Origin: JAVKFF01 sp040226215
Lineage (GTDB): Bacteria > Pseudomonadota > Alphaproteobacteria > DSM-16000 > Inquilinaceae
Length of the DNA stretch: 37,293 nt
Assembly: GCA_040226215.1 (NCBI GenBank)
Contig: JAVKFF010000191.1
Span: forward strand, 1 to 37,293
Reading direction: 5' to 3'
Shown: one piece after another, positions 1 through 7,767 of the stretch
Numbering within the stretch: the stretch's first letter is position 1
How the letters are laid out: each line of letters opens with the position of its first letter
The notes under the pieces: generated by a model
Told to the model about the DNA's origin: nothing
The model's input: the letters and a program-made list of their open reading frames with translations, nothing else
The model's database searches: none
Made by a program: the position numbers and the translations under genes

Positions 1-2
1 TG

Positions 3-275
3 ACCCGCTCGGCGGCGGATGAACTCGCCGACCGCGTCTTCGTCTACGGTTTTCAGCCGGGCGTGGTGGATACCGCCATGCAGGGCCGCATCCGGGCCTC
101 GGGCATCAACCCGGTCAGCCGGCTGCCGCGGGAAAGTCTGCTGCCGGCCGCCGATCCGGCGGCGATCATCGCCTGGCTGTGTCGAACGGTGCCGGAGGAC
201 CTGAACGGGACCGAGTTCCGGGCCGACGATCCCGATATTCGCGGCCGTGCCGGCCTCGCGCCGATGGCGGCCTGA
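3..275 (+). CDS. Short-chain dehydrogenase/reductase, 3' end only
   Basis: The reading frame is open from the window edge and ends at TGA 273-275. It encodes the last ~90 residues of an SDR-type protein: the stretch ending PGVVDT matches the usual 'PG-V-T' segment after the SDR catalytic region, followed by a C-terminal tail that keeps the family's 'E-F-R' end pattern. The Rossmann motif and catalytic Ser/Tyr/Lys lie outside the window, so cofactor and substrate cannot be judged. The next gene starts on the base after its stop codon, so the two are surely co-transcribed and may share a pathway. Family assignment is from the C-terminal pattern only. Confidence 0.7.
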   Translation, partial: TRSAADELADRVFVYGFQPGVVDTAMQGRIRASGINPVSRLPRESLLPAADPAAIIAWLCRTVPEDLNGTEFRADDPDIRGRAGLAPMAA

Positions 276-1241
276 ATGGCGCGGGGATCGCTTCTGGTCA
301 CCGACTACACCTTCCCCGGCCTCGATGCCGAGGCGGCGGCGGCCGAGCGCTGCGGGCTCGACCTCGACGCCCGGCAATGCCGGACGGAGGCGGAGGTCAT
401 CGCGGGCCTGACCGGCGCGCGGGCGGTGCTCGTCCAGTTCGCCCCCTTCGGCGCGGCCGCCGTGGCGGCGCTGGCGCAGCCATCGGTGATCGTGCGCTAC
501 GGTGTCGGCTACGACAATGTCGACGTCGCCGCCGCCCGCGCCGCCGGGCACCGGGTCTGCTACGTGCCCGACTACTGCAGCGAGGAGGTCGCCGACCACA
601 CGGTGGCGGCGCTGCTGTCGCTGCTGCGCCGGCTGCCGGCGCTCGATGCCCATGTGCGCGCAGGCGGCTGGAAGGGGGTCGAGGTGGCGCGACCGTTGCC
701 GCCCTTCGATCGGCAGGTCGTCGGCTTCATCGGCCTGGGACGGATCGGCCGCGCGGTGCTGGACAGGCTGCGGCCGTTCGGTTTCGGCTTCATGGTCGCC
801 GACCCGGCGCTGACGGACGACGCGGCCGAACGCCTCGGCGTCACGCTGGCCGCGCGCAACGCGGTTCTCGGTTCCGCCGACGCCGTCCTGCTGCACGCGC
901 CGTCGACGCCCGAGACCCGCGACATGATCGACGCGTCCGCGCTGGCCTCCATGAAACGTGGCGCGGTGCTGGTGAACTGCGCCCGCGGCGACCTGGTGGT
1001 CGAGGCCGACCTCGCGACAGCACTCATCGACGGCCGGCTGGCGGCGGCCGCCCTCGACGTCTTCCGCAGCGAACCCCTTCCGGCCGACAGCCCCTTGCGC
1101 CAGGCGCCGAACCTGCTGCTGACGCCGCACCTTTCATGGTACTCCGACCGCGCCATGGGCCGCCTGCAGGCGCTTGCCGCCGAGGAGGTCGAGCGGTTCT
1201 TCCGGGGTGAAGCGCCACGTCGGCCTGTACCAGCGACGTAG
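276..1241 (+). CDS. D-2-hydroxyacid dehydrogenase (C-terminal-binding-protein-like)
   Basis: This 321-residue protein is a full-length member of the NAD(P)-dependent D-2-hydroxyacid dehydrogenase family, which interconverts 2-keto acids and D-2-hydroxy acids in the cytoplasm. Visible motifs are the dinucleotide loop GLGRIG (153-158), the catalytic Arg in NCARGDLV (R237), the Glu in SEPLP (E266) and the His in TPHLSW (H285). The N-terminal substrate-binding half has the family's YGVGYDNVD segment (75-83). The ATG directly follows the TGA of the preceding SDR gene, so translation is probably coupled. A second, distant member of the family closes the TRAP operon at 12518-13462. The true substrate is unknown; sugar-acid or hydroxypyruvate-type keto acids are plausible. 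Confidence 0.88.
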   Translation: MARGSLLVTDYTFPGLDAEAAAAERCGLDLDARQCRTEAEVIAGLTGARAVLVQFAPFGAAAVAALAQPSVIVRYGVGYDNVDVAAARAAGHRVCYVPDYCSEEVADHTVAALLSLLRRLPALDAHVRAGGWKGVEVARPLPPFDRQVVGFIGLGRIGRAVLDRLRPFGFGFMVADPALTDDAAERLGVTLAARNAVLGSADAVLLHAPSTPETRDMIDASALASMKRGAVLVNCARGDLVVEADLATALIDGRLAAAALDVFRSEPLPADSPLRQAPNLLLTPHLSWYSDRAMGRLQALAAEEVERFFRGEAPRRPVPAT

Positions 1242-1325
1242 GAACACCGCAGGTCCGACGCCGGGTCGAACCCGTGGTATCGACGCCATTCCCTGACGGC
1301 CTGGGCGGCGATCAGCGGTGTGCGC

Positions 1326-1747
1326 TCAGCGAACCTCGACATCGCACCAGGCGAGGAAGGCAGCAAGCGGCCAGGGTTGAAGGTGTGGCTGCTTGGCCCT
1401 GTCGTCCCAGCGGCGCAGGGCAACGGCAGTGCCGAAAACGGGCAGCGCCTCGAAACGAGCGATCTCCTCGTCGATCATCGGTCCGCCCTGGATCTGCAAA
1501 CTGCGCTCGGACGCACGGGAAAGGGCCTTGCGGTAGCCTGCGTCCACCCGGCACAGGTAGCGCTTGGCCGCGACGTGTTCGGCCACGGGATCGGCAAGCC
1601 CATTCGCGAACCGCATGGCCAGCCAGTCGGCACCGATGTCCTCATGTGCGAGGTCCCATCCGCCGATGCGTGCCTGCTCGGTGCCGGCGTCGAGCAGGTG
1701 GCCAATATCGTGCAGATAGGCAGCCAGGACGAGTGCGGGCGCGCGCG
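1326..1747 (-). pseudogene. PhnZ-like HD-domain phosphonate oxygenase, N-terminally truncated
   Basis: About 140 residues match the HD-domain oxygenase family associated with phosphonate degradation: LAAYLHDIGHLL, then a HEDIGADWLA segment, EHVAAKRYLC, and a QGGPM motif followed by ALRRWDDRAK. The known family member PhnZ cleaves hydroxy-2-aminoethylphosphonate with a mixed-valent di-iron centre. Roughly the first 40-45 residues are absent, including the region that supplies the first metal-ligand histidine. The frame is joined without a start codon of its own to the upstream FAD oxidoreductase remnant, in a different frame, across a GC-alternating run near 1738-1748. It is therefore very probably non-functional. 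Confidence 0.75.
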
Positions 1748-2518
1748 CACCGTTTCGGCCGGTGGCAATTCGGCGTAGCCCAGATATCGCACCACGCTGG
1801 TGTCGTTCATGATCCCCGCCGACAGCCGCCAGTCCGGCGCCGGCTGTGCCAGGCGCAGCATGTGCAGCTTGCACTTGGTCAGGCCCAGGGCGGCGATCCG
1901 GTCGGACCAGAGCCCGGTGAAGTCGCTGCCCGGACACACGACGACCCGGTCGGCCCTGATCGGACCGATGCTGGTCTCCACCCGCGGGGCCGCCGCGCCA
2001 TGCACCGCCACACCGAACAGGAAGTCCACGTCGTGGGAGCGGGCCAGCCACCGCGCCAGCCGGGCGACGGCATACCGGGGGTCGACCCGGCGTTCGTGCG
2101 GGCTCCACAGCGCGCCCAGCAGGCGCTCGGGATTGAGTTCGGGATGGGCTGCCAGCGCGGTCTGCCTGGTCAGATCCGAGCAACCGGCGCCCATTTCCGC
2201 GTCAGCGACGAAGGCGTCGATCACGTCCATGCTCTCGTCCCGGAACGCCGCGAGAACCAGGCCCCGATGCACGATCGGAATGTCCGCCAGCGGCCCGACC
2301 GCGTCCCCGATGTCCCGACTGCGCAGGGCGCGCCGATGGCACAGGCCGCGCTGCTGGCCGGTGACCGTGACGAGCCCGAAATTGCGCACCGAGGCGCCGA
2401 CGGCCCGCCGATCGCGGTCCAGCACGACGACACGCAGTCCCAGGCTGGCGGCGGCCAGGGCATGGGCGATGCCGACAATGCCGGCACCGACGATGGACTG
2501 ATCATAGTAGGTCCGCAT
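1748..2518 (-). pseudogene. FAD-dependent oxidoreductase (phosphonate-cluster type), C-terminally truncated
   Basis: The first ~257 residues read as a DAO-type FAD oxidoreductase. A GAGIVGIAHA dinucleotide motif (11-20) is followed by VVLDRD and SVRNFG, and the family segment SVVRYLGYAEL comes near residue 245. Proteins of this type (about 365 residues) are often encoded in 2-aminoethylphosphonate gene clusters next to the HD-domain oxygenase. Here the last third is missing: after residue ~257 the frame runs on as nonsense that is the out-of-frame translation of the HD protein. A deletion of about 0.4-0.5 kb joining the two genes explains both truncations. The ATG at 2518 has only a weak ribosome site. 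Confidence 0.75.
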
Positions 2519-2601
2519 CGCATCCCCATCGCCACATCGTCCCTGGTCGTTGCGAATGTCATGGCCCTGGCTCCTGACCCTGAGGTTGATGACGATTGCC
2601 G

Positions 2602-2967
2602 TCAGTTGCCTGTGTCTGTGGTCTGCGAAAGTTCCCGCGCCGCCTCGGTGATGACTGTCCCGCCCCAGCTGTGCCCGACGAAGATGGTGGGACCATCCTG
2701 ACGATCGAGAACGCGCACGGTGGCGGCGACATCGTCCGCCAGCGACGTGAGCGGGTTCTGGACGATGCTGACCCGATAGCCCCGTGCGGTAAGATCGTCA
2801 TAGACGCCGCGCCACCCGGACCCGTCGACAAAGGCTCCGTGCACAAGCACGACGTTCCGTGTGGACTGGTCATCGGGGACGGCCTCGGCCGCCTGCCCCG
2901 GCGCGGCACCGGCAAGCGCCCCGGCAGCGAAGACCGCGAGCATGAATTTGCGCGTTCCCATCACCAT
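2602..2967 (-). pseudogene. Secreted alpha/beta hydrolase, C-terminally truncated
   Basis: The start at 2967 is chosen because GGAGG lies five bases upstream. The product begins with a signal peptide (hydrophobic run MLAVFAAGALAGAAPGQA) and the alpha/beta-hydrolase N-terminus: NVVLVHGAFVDGSGW (oxyanion-hole region) and the nucleophile elbow GHSWGG. The frame stops about 17 residues after the elbow, at only 121 residues, where relatives run to about 250-280. The Asp and His of the catalytic triad are thus missing. The truncation lies in the same decayed stretch as the FAD/HD remnants. Expression is possible, but activity is very unlikely. Confidence 0.72.
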
Positions 2968-3080
2968 CACATCCTCCATAGGTTTCGTGAAAATCTGATC
3001 GTGCGCGATACGGACGGGCGGTCGGCAACCTGCCGGTCCGGGTCGCGAATCGTCGCCGGAGCATCGGCGATCAAGCTGAG

Positions 3081-3395
3081 GTGAACGGATTCCGGGCGGA
3101 GATCGCGCCCGCATCGGTCGGCCTGGGGGCATTGGTGATGATCGGCGTCATGCTCGACCGCTCCACGCCTGACAGCCGCAACGCCTTCGAGGAGGCGGTG
3201 CTGGAGGTGAAGGAGATCCTCGACTGCATTCTGGTGGCGGGCGAGTTCGACTATTTTCTCAAGATCCGTGCCCGCGACATCGCCGATTTCAACAAGCTTC
3301 AAGGTCAGACACTGATCGCCCTGCCTGGCGTCAGGAACACCCGGACATTCTTCGTCATGAGGGAGGTCAAGGAAAACGCGCGACTAACCTTCTGA
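3081..3395 (+). pseudogene. Lrp/AsnC regulator, ligand-binding domain fragment
   Basis: The 104 residues match the C-terminal RAM domain of Lrp/AsnC regulators: FRAEI at the start, FEEAV...VKEILDC, VAGEFDYFLKI and the terminal LPGVRNT-T-FVMREVK. The N-terminal winged helix that binds DNA is not recognisable in the same frame upstream of the GTG, so at least 50 residues are missing or scrambled. The domain could still fold and bind an effector, but without DNA binding it is unlikely to regulate on its own. It borders the truncated hydrolase and the other gene remnants, consistent with local decay. Confidence 0.65.
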
Positions 3396-3440
3396 ACGGC
3401 TCCCGCCAAGCCGTCGCGTGGCGCGGCGCGGCGCCTGTCG

Positions 3441-4469
3441 TCACCGGGAGGCCGGACCGGCGCAACTCCGGCGTACGATCAGGCGTGCCTGACTTGCGGC
3501 ATGGAAAGGGTGACGCGGACCGGCGTCGTTCGAGGGTTCCTCCTGGATCCGGCGGATGAGGAAACTGCCGCAATTCAACGCGATATCCCTCACCGGCAGG
3601 CCGATGGTCGTGAGGCCGTCATGGTACCAGGCGGACCATGGCGCATCGCCGAAGCCGATGACGGAGACGTCGGTCGGCACGGATAGCCGGAACTCGTGCA
3701 CCGCCTGGAGCATGCCAAGCGTGATGCGCGCGCCGCCGGCGACGATCGCGGTCGGCCTGTCTTCGAGCGACAGGCAGATGGCCGTCGCCTCGCACGCGGC
3801 GGAGGCGCGAGGGGCGCCGGTATGGATCAGCGCCTCATCAGGCACGATGCCGGCCGCGGCAAGCGTCTCGCGATACCCGGCAAGCCTTTCCCGTCCGGTG
3901 CTGGTGCTGGTGCGTGCTCCGATATAGGCGATCCGTCGATGCCCGAGGCCGAGCAGATAGTCGATCGCCTGTCCGATGGCATGACGCTCGTCGATGCCAA
4001 ACCAGTCGGCGGCGAGCGCGGGCAGGTAGCGGATGAACTGCACTACCGGCTGCTGCTCCAGGAGCGTCAGGGTCTCCTCCATTGGTCGCGGCGACGGGAC
4101 GATGATGATGCCGGCCGCGCGCGCCTCGACCAGCGCCCGGACCTGGCGATACTCCTGCTTGCGGTCGTCTTCGGTCACTGCGAGGACAAGTTGCAGTCCG
4201 GCATCGTTGCAGCACTCGGCCATCGCCTTGGCGACGGTGGCGTAAAAGTCGTTCTGGATGTCCGGAACGATGAGGCCGACCATCGAGGCTGATCCGGCGC
4301 GCATCAGTCGCGCGCCTGAATGGGCGACATAGCCCAGCGCATCAGCCGCCCGAAGCACACGGTCCCGCGTCTCGCCGCGGACGTCCGCCTGGTTGGCCAG
4401 GGCCCTGGCCACCGTAGAGGTCGACAGCCCCAGATGTTCCGCCAGGTCCTTGATCGTTACCCGCTGCAT
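3441..4469 (-). CDS. LacI-family transcriptional regulator
   Basis: The product is about 342 residues, normal for LacI/GalR regulators. Residues ~1-60 carry the helix-turn-helix and hinge (VTIKDLAEHLGLSTSTVARAL...LGYVAHSGARLMR); the remainder is a periplasmic-binding-protein-like sensor with VGLIVPDIQNDFYA, HAIGQAIDYLLGLGHRRIAYIG and a VIGFGDAPW segment. The ATG at 4469 is preferred over a GTG five codons upstream because the HTH starts immediately after it. The gene is divergent from the TRAP operon, the usual position for its local repressor, and a LacI-type palindrome sits in that promoter. Such regulators are released by sugar-type ligands, here probably the transported compound or an intermediate. 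Confidence 0.92.
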   Translation of the reverse strand: MQRVTIKDLAEHLGLSTSTVARALANQADVRGETRDRVLRAADALGYVAHSGARLMRAGSASMVGLIVPDIQNDFYATVAKAMAECCNDAGLQLVLAVTEDDRKQEYRQVRALVEARAAGIIIVPSPRPMEETLTLLEQQPVVQFIRYLPALAADWFGIDERHAIGQAIDYLLGLGHRRIAYIGARTSTSTGRERLAGYRETLAAAGIVPDEALIHTGAPRASAACEATAICLSLEDRPTAIVAGGARITLGMLQAVHEFRLSVPTDVSVIGFGDAPWSAWYHDGLTTIGLPVRDIALNCGSFLIRRIQEEPSNDAGPRHPFHAASQARLIVRRSCAGPASR

Positions 4470-4525
4470 GACCGCCACCCGCACACCTCGTCTTCAGCTC
4501 GACCTCTGGACTCTCATCGGACACG

Positions 4526-4575
4526 CTTCCCGGTATCGTTTCCGGTATCGATTCCGGTATCGTTCCCGGAATTCC
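4526..4575. repeat. 12-bp direct tandem repeat, about 3.5 copies
   Basis: The unit TTCCGGTATCG plus one variable base occurs at 4527-4538, 4539-4550 and 4551-4562, followed by a partial unit TTCCCGGAATTCC. It lies between the lacI-type gene and the operon promoter. It could be an accessory regulator-binding array or simple slippage; neither strand gives a convincing coding frame here. Confidence 0.7.
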
Positions 4576-4656
4576 TACGTCCCGCGTCGACCTGAGATCG
4601 CACTATTAGTGCCATTTGTACGAGACTATGCCGCCATTCCGGCAATGGCAATCGGA

Positions 4657-4686
4657 TTGCAACCGGGAACGTTCCCGTGATAGCGT
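4657..4686 (+). promoter_or_regulatory. Probable sigma70-type promoter of the TRAP/enolase operon
   Basis: A TTGCAA hexamer (4657-4662) and a GATAGC or TAGCGT hexamer (4679-4686) are spaced 16-18 bp apart, about 90 bp upstream of the dctP start. Both hexamers are imperfect, but the palindromic operator fills exactly the spacer. The transcription start has not been determined. Confidence 0.45.
4664..4677. promoter_or_regulatory. LacI-type operator palindrome
   Basis: CGGGAACGTTCCCG is a perfect 14-bp inverted repeat with a central CG, the hallmark of LacI/GalR-family operators. It lies between the divergent LacI-type gene and dctP and inside the probable promoter spacer, where bound repressor would block RNA polymerase. 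The pairing with the neighbouring regulator is inferred from position and symmetry. Confidence 0.7.
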
Positions 4687-4774
4687 CTGCCGGGTTGATG
4701 CATTGCCGGACCGGTCAGGCGGGCGCCTGGCGTCACACAACGAAACGAGCACTACTTCTGTGGGAGGAGAGAAA

Positions 4775-5827
4775 ATGACGCGTAAGAACCTGATCACGCC
4801 CATCGCCGGACTGACCCTGCCGCGCCGCCGTGTGCTCGGCGGTGCCGCCGCCATCGCCGCGGCCGGGGCCACCGCGGGCCTGCCCCTCCGCCGGGCCAGC
4901 GCGCAGGCGGAGCACACGATGACGATCGCCCATGCCGAGGCGATCGGCTCGCCGATGACCCAGGCGTTCGACCTTTGGGCGGAGTTGATCGCCGAGCAGA
5001 GCGACGGCCAGATCGCGGTGGAGCATTTCCCCGCCGGCCAGATGGGCAACTACACCCAGCTGATCGAGATGAGCCGGCTCGGCACCGTCCAGGCCACCGC
5101 CGGGGGACCGGACACCGAGGAGGCGGTCGCCCCCGAGATCGCCATCGCCGGCGGTGCGCCCGGCTTCATCTACGCCGACCAGGACCATGTGGATCGGGTG
5201 CTGCAGGGCGAGCTCGGCGATGAGATCTCGCGCATCGCGCGGGAGCGAACCGGCGTCGAGTTCGTCGCCTATGGTGAGGTCGGGTTCCGGCACCTGCTGT
5301 CGAGCCGGCCGGTAACCAGCCTGGCGGAGCTTGGCGGCCTGAAGCTGCGCGTGCCGGAACTCGAGGTCTGGATCGATTTCTGGTCGCTGCTGGGCGCCAA
5401 CCCGACACCGTTGGCCTATGCCGAGCAGTACTCAGCGCTGTCGACCGGTGTGATCGACGGCCTGGAGGCCGACGTCTTCTCGATCCTCGGCTTCCGCTGG
5501 TTCGAGCAGGCGCAGCACTTCACGCACACCTATCATTGGTTCCTGCCGAAAGCCGTGCGGGTGAACGCGGCCTGGCTCGACGCGCTGCCCGGTGACCTGC
5601 AGGCCATTGTCCGCGAAACCGCCGCGACGGCATTCGCGGAGCAGCGCGAGACCAACCGCGCCAACACGCAGGCGACGCTGGCGGAACTCCAGGGCCTCGG
5701 AATGGAGGTGCACGAACTCACCGACATGGCTGACTGGGTCTCGCAGGCCGAGCAGCTCTGGGGCCAATACGCCGACCGCAGCCCGGCCGTGGCGGACATG
5801 ATGGAACGCATCCTGGCGCTGCGCTGA
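4775..5827 (+). CDS. dctP: TRAP transporter substrate-binding protein (DctP family)
   Basis: The ATG at 4775 follows a strong GGGAGGAG site (4762-4769); an upstream in-frame extension is ignored. The 350-residue product has a signal sequence with a twin-arginine-like PRRRVLGG start, a long Ala-rich hydrophobic core and a cleavage region near ASAQA, so it is exported, possibly by Tat. The mature part has the DctP features: an IAHAEAIGSPM start, VEHFPAGQMGNYTQLIEMSRLGTVQ, and a PLAYAEQYSALSTGVIDGLEA segment that includes the family's Q-G-DG-E pattern. It binds an organic-acid-type solute in the periplasm and delivers it to the fused permease encoded next. It is the first gene of the operon. Confidence 0.93.
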   Translation: MTRKNLITPIAGLTLPRRRVLGGAAAIAAAGATAGLPLRRASAQAEHTMTIAHAEAIGSPMTQAFDLWAELIAEQSDGQIAVEHFPAGQMGNYTQLIEMSRLGTVQATAGGPDTEEAVAPEIAIAGGAPGFIYADQDHVDRVLQGELGDEISRIARERTGVEFVAYGEVGFRHLLSSRPVTSLAELGGLKLRVPELEVWIDFWSLLGANPTPLAYAEQYSALSTGVIDGLEADVFSILGFRWFEQAQHFTHTYHWFLPKAVRVNAAWLDALPGDLQAIVRETAATAFAEQRETNRANTQATLAELQGLGMEVHELTDMADWVSQAEQLWGQYADRSPAVADMMERILALR

Positions 5828-5892
5828 GCGGCCGACTGCCGTGACGCCCGGAAAGAGGATCCCCCAACAGGCATGACGACAGCGGCCGATCG

Positions 5893-7761
5893 ATGAAGAC
5901 ACAGCATGCCGACATGCCCCGGGGGCCGGCATTCCGCCGCCCGGTCGAAAGCAGCCGCAACGGGCTCGCGGCCATTCTGGAGACGGCGACGGTCATCCTC
6001 CTGATCGTCACGGTGATCGTCGCCGTACTCCAGGTCTTCTTCCGCTACGTTCTCAACGATTCCCTGAGCTGGCCCGAGGAACTGGTGCGCTGGTGCTTCG
6101 TGTGGATGGTCTTCCTCGGCCTGCCGCTCGGCATCGCGCGCGATTCCCACATCAACATTGACCTGGTGTCGCGCCGGCTTGAAGGCAGGGCCAAGGAATG
6201 GCATTGGCTGTCGGTCCAGGGCCTGATCGCCGCCGGCGCGATCGCGTTGGTTCGGCATGGTGCGGATCTCGTCGTACAAGCCACCTACGTGTCCCCGGCG
6301 CTTGGCCTGCCCTTCACCTATCTGTTCCTGGCGCTTCCGGTCGGCGCCGCGCTGACCCTGATCTTCCAGGCCACACGGGGCGCCGACGGCCTTCGGGGGT
6401 TCGGGACGCTGACGATCCTCGTCGGCGTCGCCGGCTACCTGTTGCTGGCCTATGCCCTTCCCGGCGTGGCCGGGCGGCAGAACGCCACGCTGATCCTGCT
6501 CGTCCTGGCTCTGGTGATGGTATTGTGGGGAACGCCGATCGTCTTCGCGTTGGCGCTCGCCAGCTTCGCGGCGATCGCCCCGCGCGGCGAGTTGATGCTG
6601 CTGACGCTGCCGCAGCAGATGACCGGCGCGCTCGACTCGTTCCTGCTGCTGGCGATCCCCTTTTTCATCCTCGCCGCCGCGGCCATGAACGCCGGCGGCA
6701 TTACCGAGAAGCTGCTCGGCCTCGCCTCGTCGCTGGTCGGGCATCTGCGCGGCGGACTCGGCCACGTGAACATCCTGACCAACGCGATGATGGCCGGCGT
6801 TTCCGGGTCGTCCATGGCCGATGCGGCGGCGATCAGCAAGACGCTGGTGCCGACGATGGAGCGCCACGGCTACACCCGCAGCTTCGCCTGCGCGCTGACC
6901 GCCGCGTCGTCGGTCCTCGCCAACCTGATCCCGCCCAGTCTGGCGCTCATCATCTTTGGCGCCCTCGCCTCGGTCTCCGTTGGGGCGCTGTTCGTCGCCG
7001 CCCTCGTGCCGGCCGCTGTCGTGTGCATTGCGCTGGCGATCGTCGTGCACGTCATGTCGGGGCGGCAACGGCGCCAGGCCGACATGGCGCGCGCATCCTG
7101 GACGGCGCGCGGCCGGGCCCTTGTCGCCGCCCTGCCGGCCCTCGTCCTGCCGCTGATCGTCGTCGGCGGCCTGCGCGCGGGCGCCTTCACACCTTCGGAG
7201 GCTGGCGCGATCGCCGTGGTCTACGCGCTGATCTGCGGTGCCCTGTTCTATCGCCATCTCGGGCCTCGCCGCTTCGTTGCGGCCTGCCGCGAGGCGGTCG
7301 GTGACGCGGTTGCCGTGATGTGCATCATCGCCGCGGCGGCTCCCTTCGCCTGGGTCCTGGTGTCCGATCAGGTGCCGCAGACCGTGGCGGCGGCACTGGC
7401 GGCGGCGTTCGGCGATCCGCTGACACTGCTTCTCGTCCTCAACCTGTTCCTGCTGATCGTCGGCCTGTTCATGGAGATGATCGCCGCGATGGTCATCCTG
7501 GTTCCCATTCTGATCCCGATCATCACGGCAGCTGGCATCGACCCGGTCCACTTCGGCGTCGTCCTCGTGATGAACCTCGTGATCGGGGCACTCACGCCCC
7601 CGCTCGGCATGCTGATCTTCACCACATCGCGGGTCGCCAAGGCGGAGGTTCCGGCGGTCTTTCGCGCGGTCGTGCCCTTCCTGATCGGATTGGTCGCAGC
7701 CCTGCTGCTCGTCACGCTGGTGCCCGGCGTGTCGCTTGGCCTGGTCGATCTTCTGGGGTGA
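5893..7761 (+). CDS. TRAP transporter fused DctQ-DctM permease
   Basis: The 622-residue protein joins the small (DctQ) and large (DctM) TRAP membrane subunits. Residues ~25-165 carry about four hydrophobic segments with VFFRYVLNDSLSWPEELVRW, typical of DctQ; from ~180 on about twelve segments follow with DctM motifs such as MAGVSGSSMADAAAISKTLVP and NLIPPSLALIIFGA. It couples solute uptake to an ion gradient across the inner membrane. The gene lies 65 bp after dctP. A seven-codon ORF (ATG 5873) ends in an ATGA overlap with this start, which itself lacks a clear ribosome site, so coupled translation from the mini-ORF is possible. Confidence 0.93.
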   Translation: MKTQHADMPRGPAFRRPVESSRNGLAAILETATVILLIVTVIVAVLQVFFRYVLNDSLSWPEELVRWCFVWMVFLGLPLGIARDSHINIDLVSRRLEGRAKEWHWLSVQGLIAAGAIALVRHGADLVVQATYVSPALGLPFTYLFLALPVGAALTLIFQATRGADGLRGFGTLTILVGVAGYLLLAYALPGVAGRQNATLILLVLALVMVLWGTPIVFALALASFAAIAPRGELMLLTLPQQMTGALDSFLLLAIPFFILAAAAMNAGGITEKLLGLASSLVGHLRGGLGHVNILTNAMMAGVSGSSMADAAAISKTLVPTMERHGYTRSFACALTAASSVLANLIPPSLALIIFGALASVSVGALFVAALVPAAVVCIALAIVVHVMSGRQRRQADMARASWTARGRALVAALPALVLPLIVVGGLRAGAFTPSEAGAIAVVYALICGALFYRHLGPRRFVAACREAVGDAVAVMCIIAAAAPFAWVLVSDQVPQTVAAALAAAFGDPLTLLLVLNLFLLIVGLFMEMIAAMVILVPILIPIITAAGIDPVHFGVVLVMNLVIGALTPPLGMLIFTTSRVAKAEVPAVFRAVVPFLIGLVAALLLVTLVPGVSLGLVDLLG

Positions 7762-7767
7762 CGCTGA

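Noticed and set aside
1274..2701. A 475-codon plus-strand open frame
   Set aside because: It lies opposite the FAD and HD remnants, which have clear family motifs; its own product shows none.
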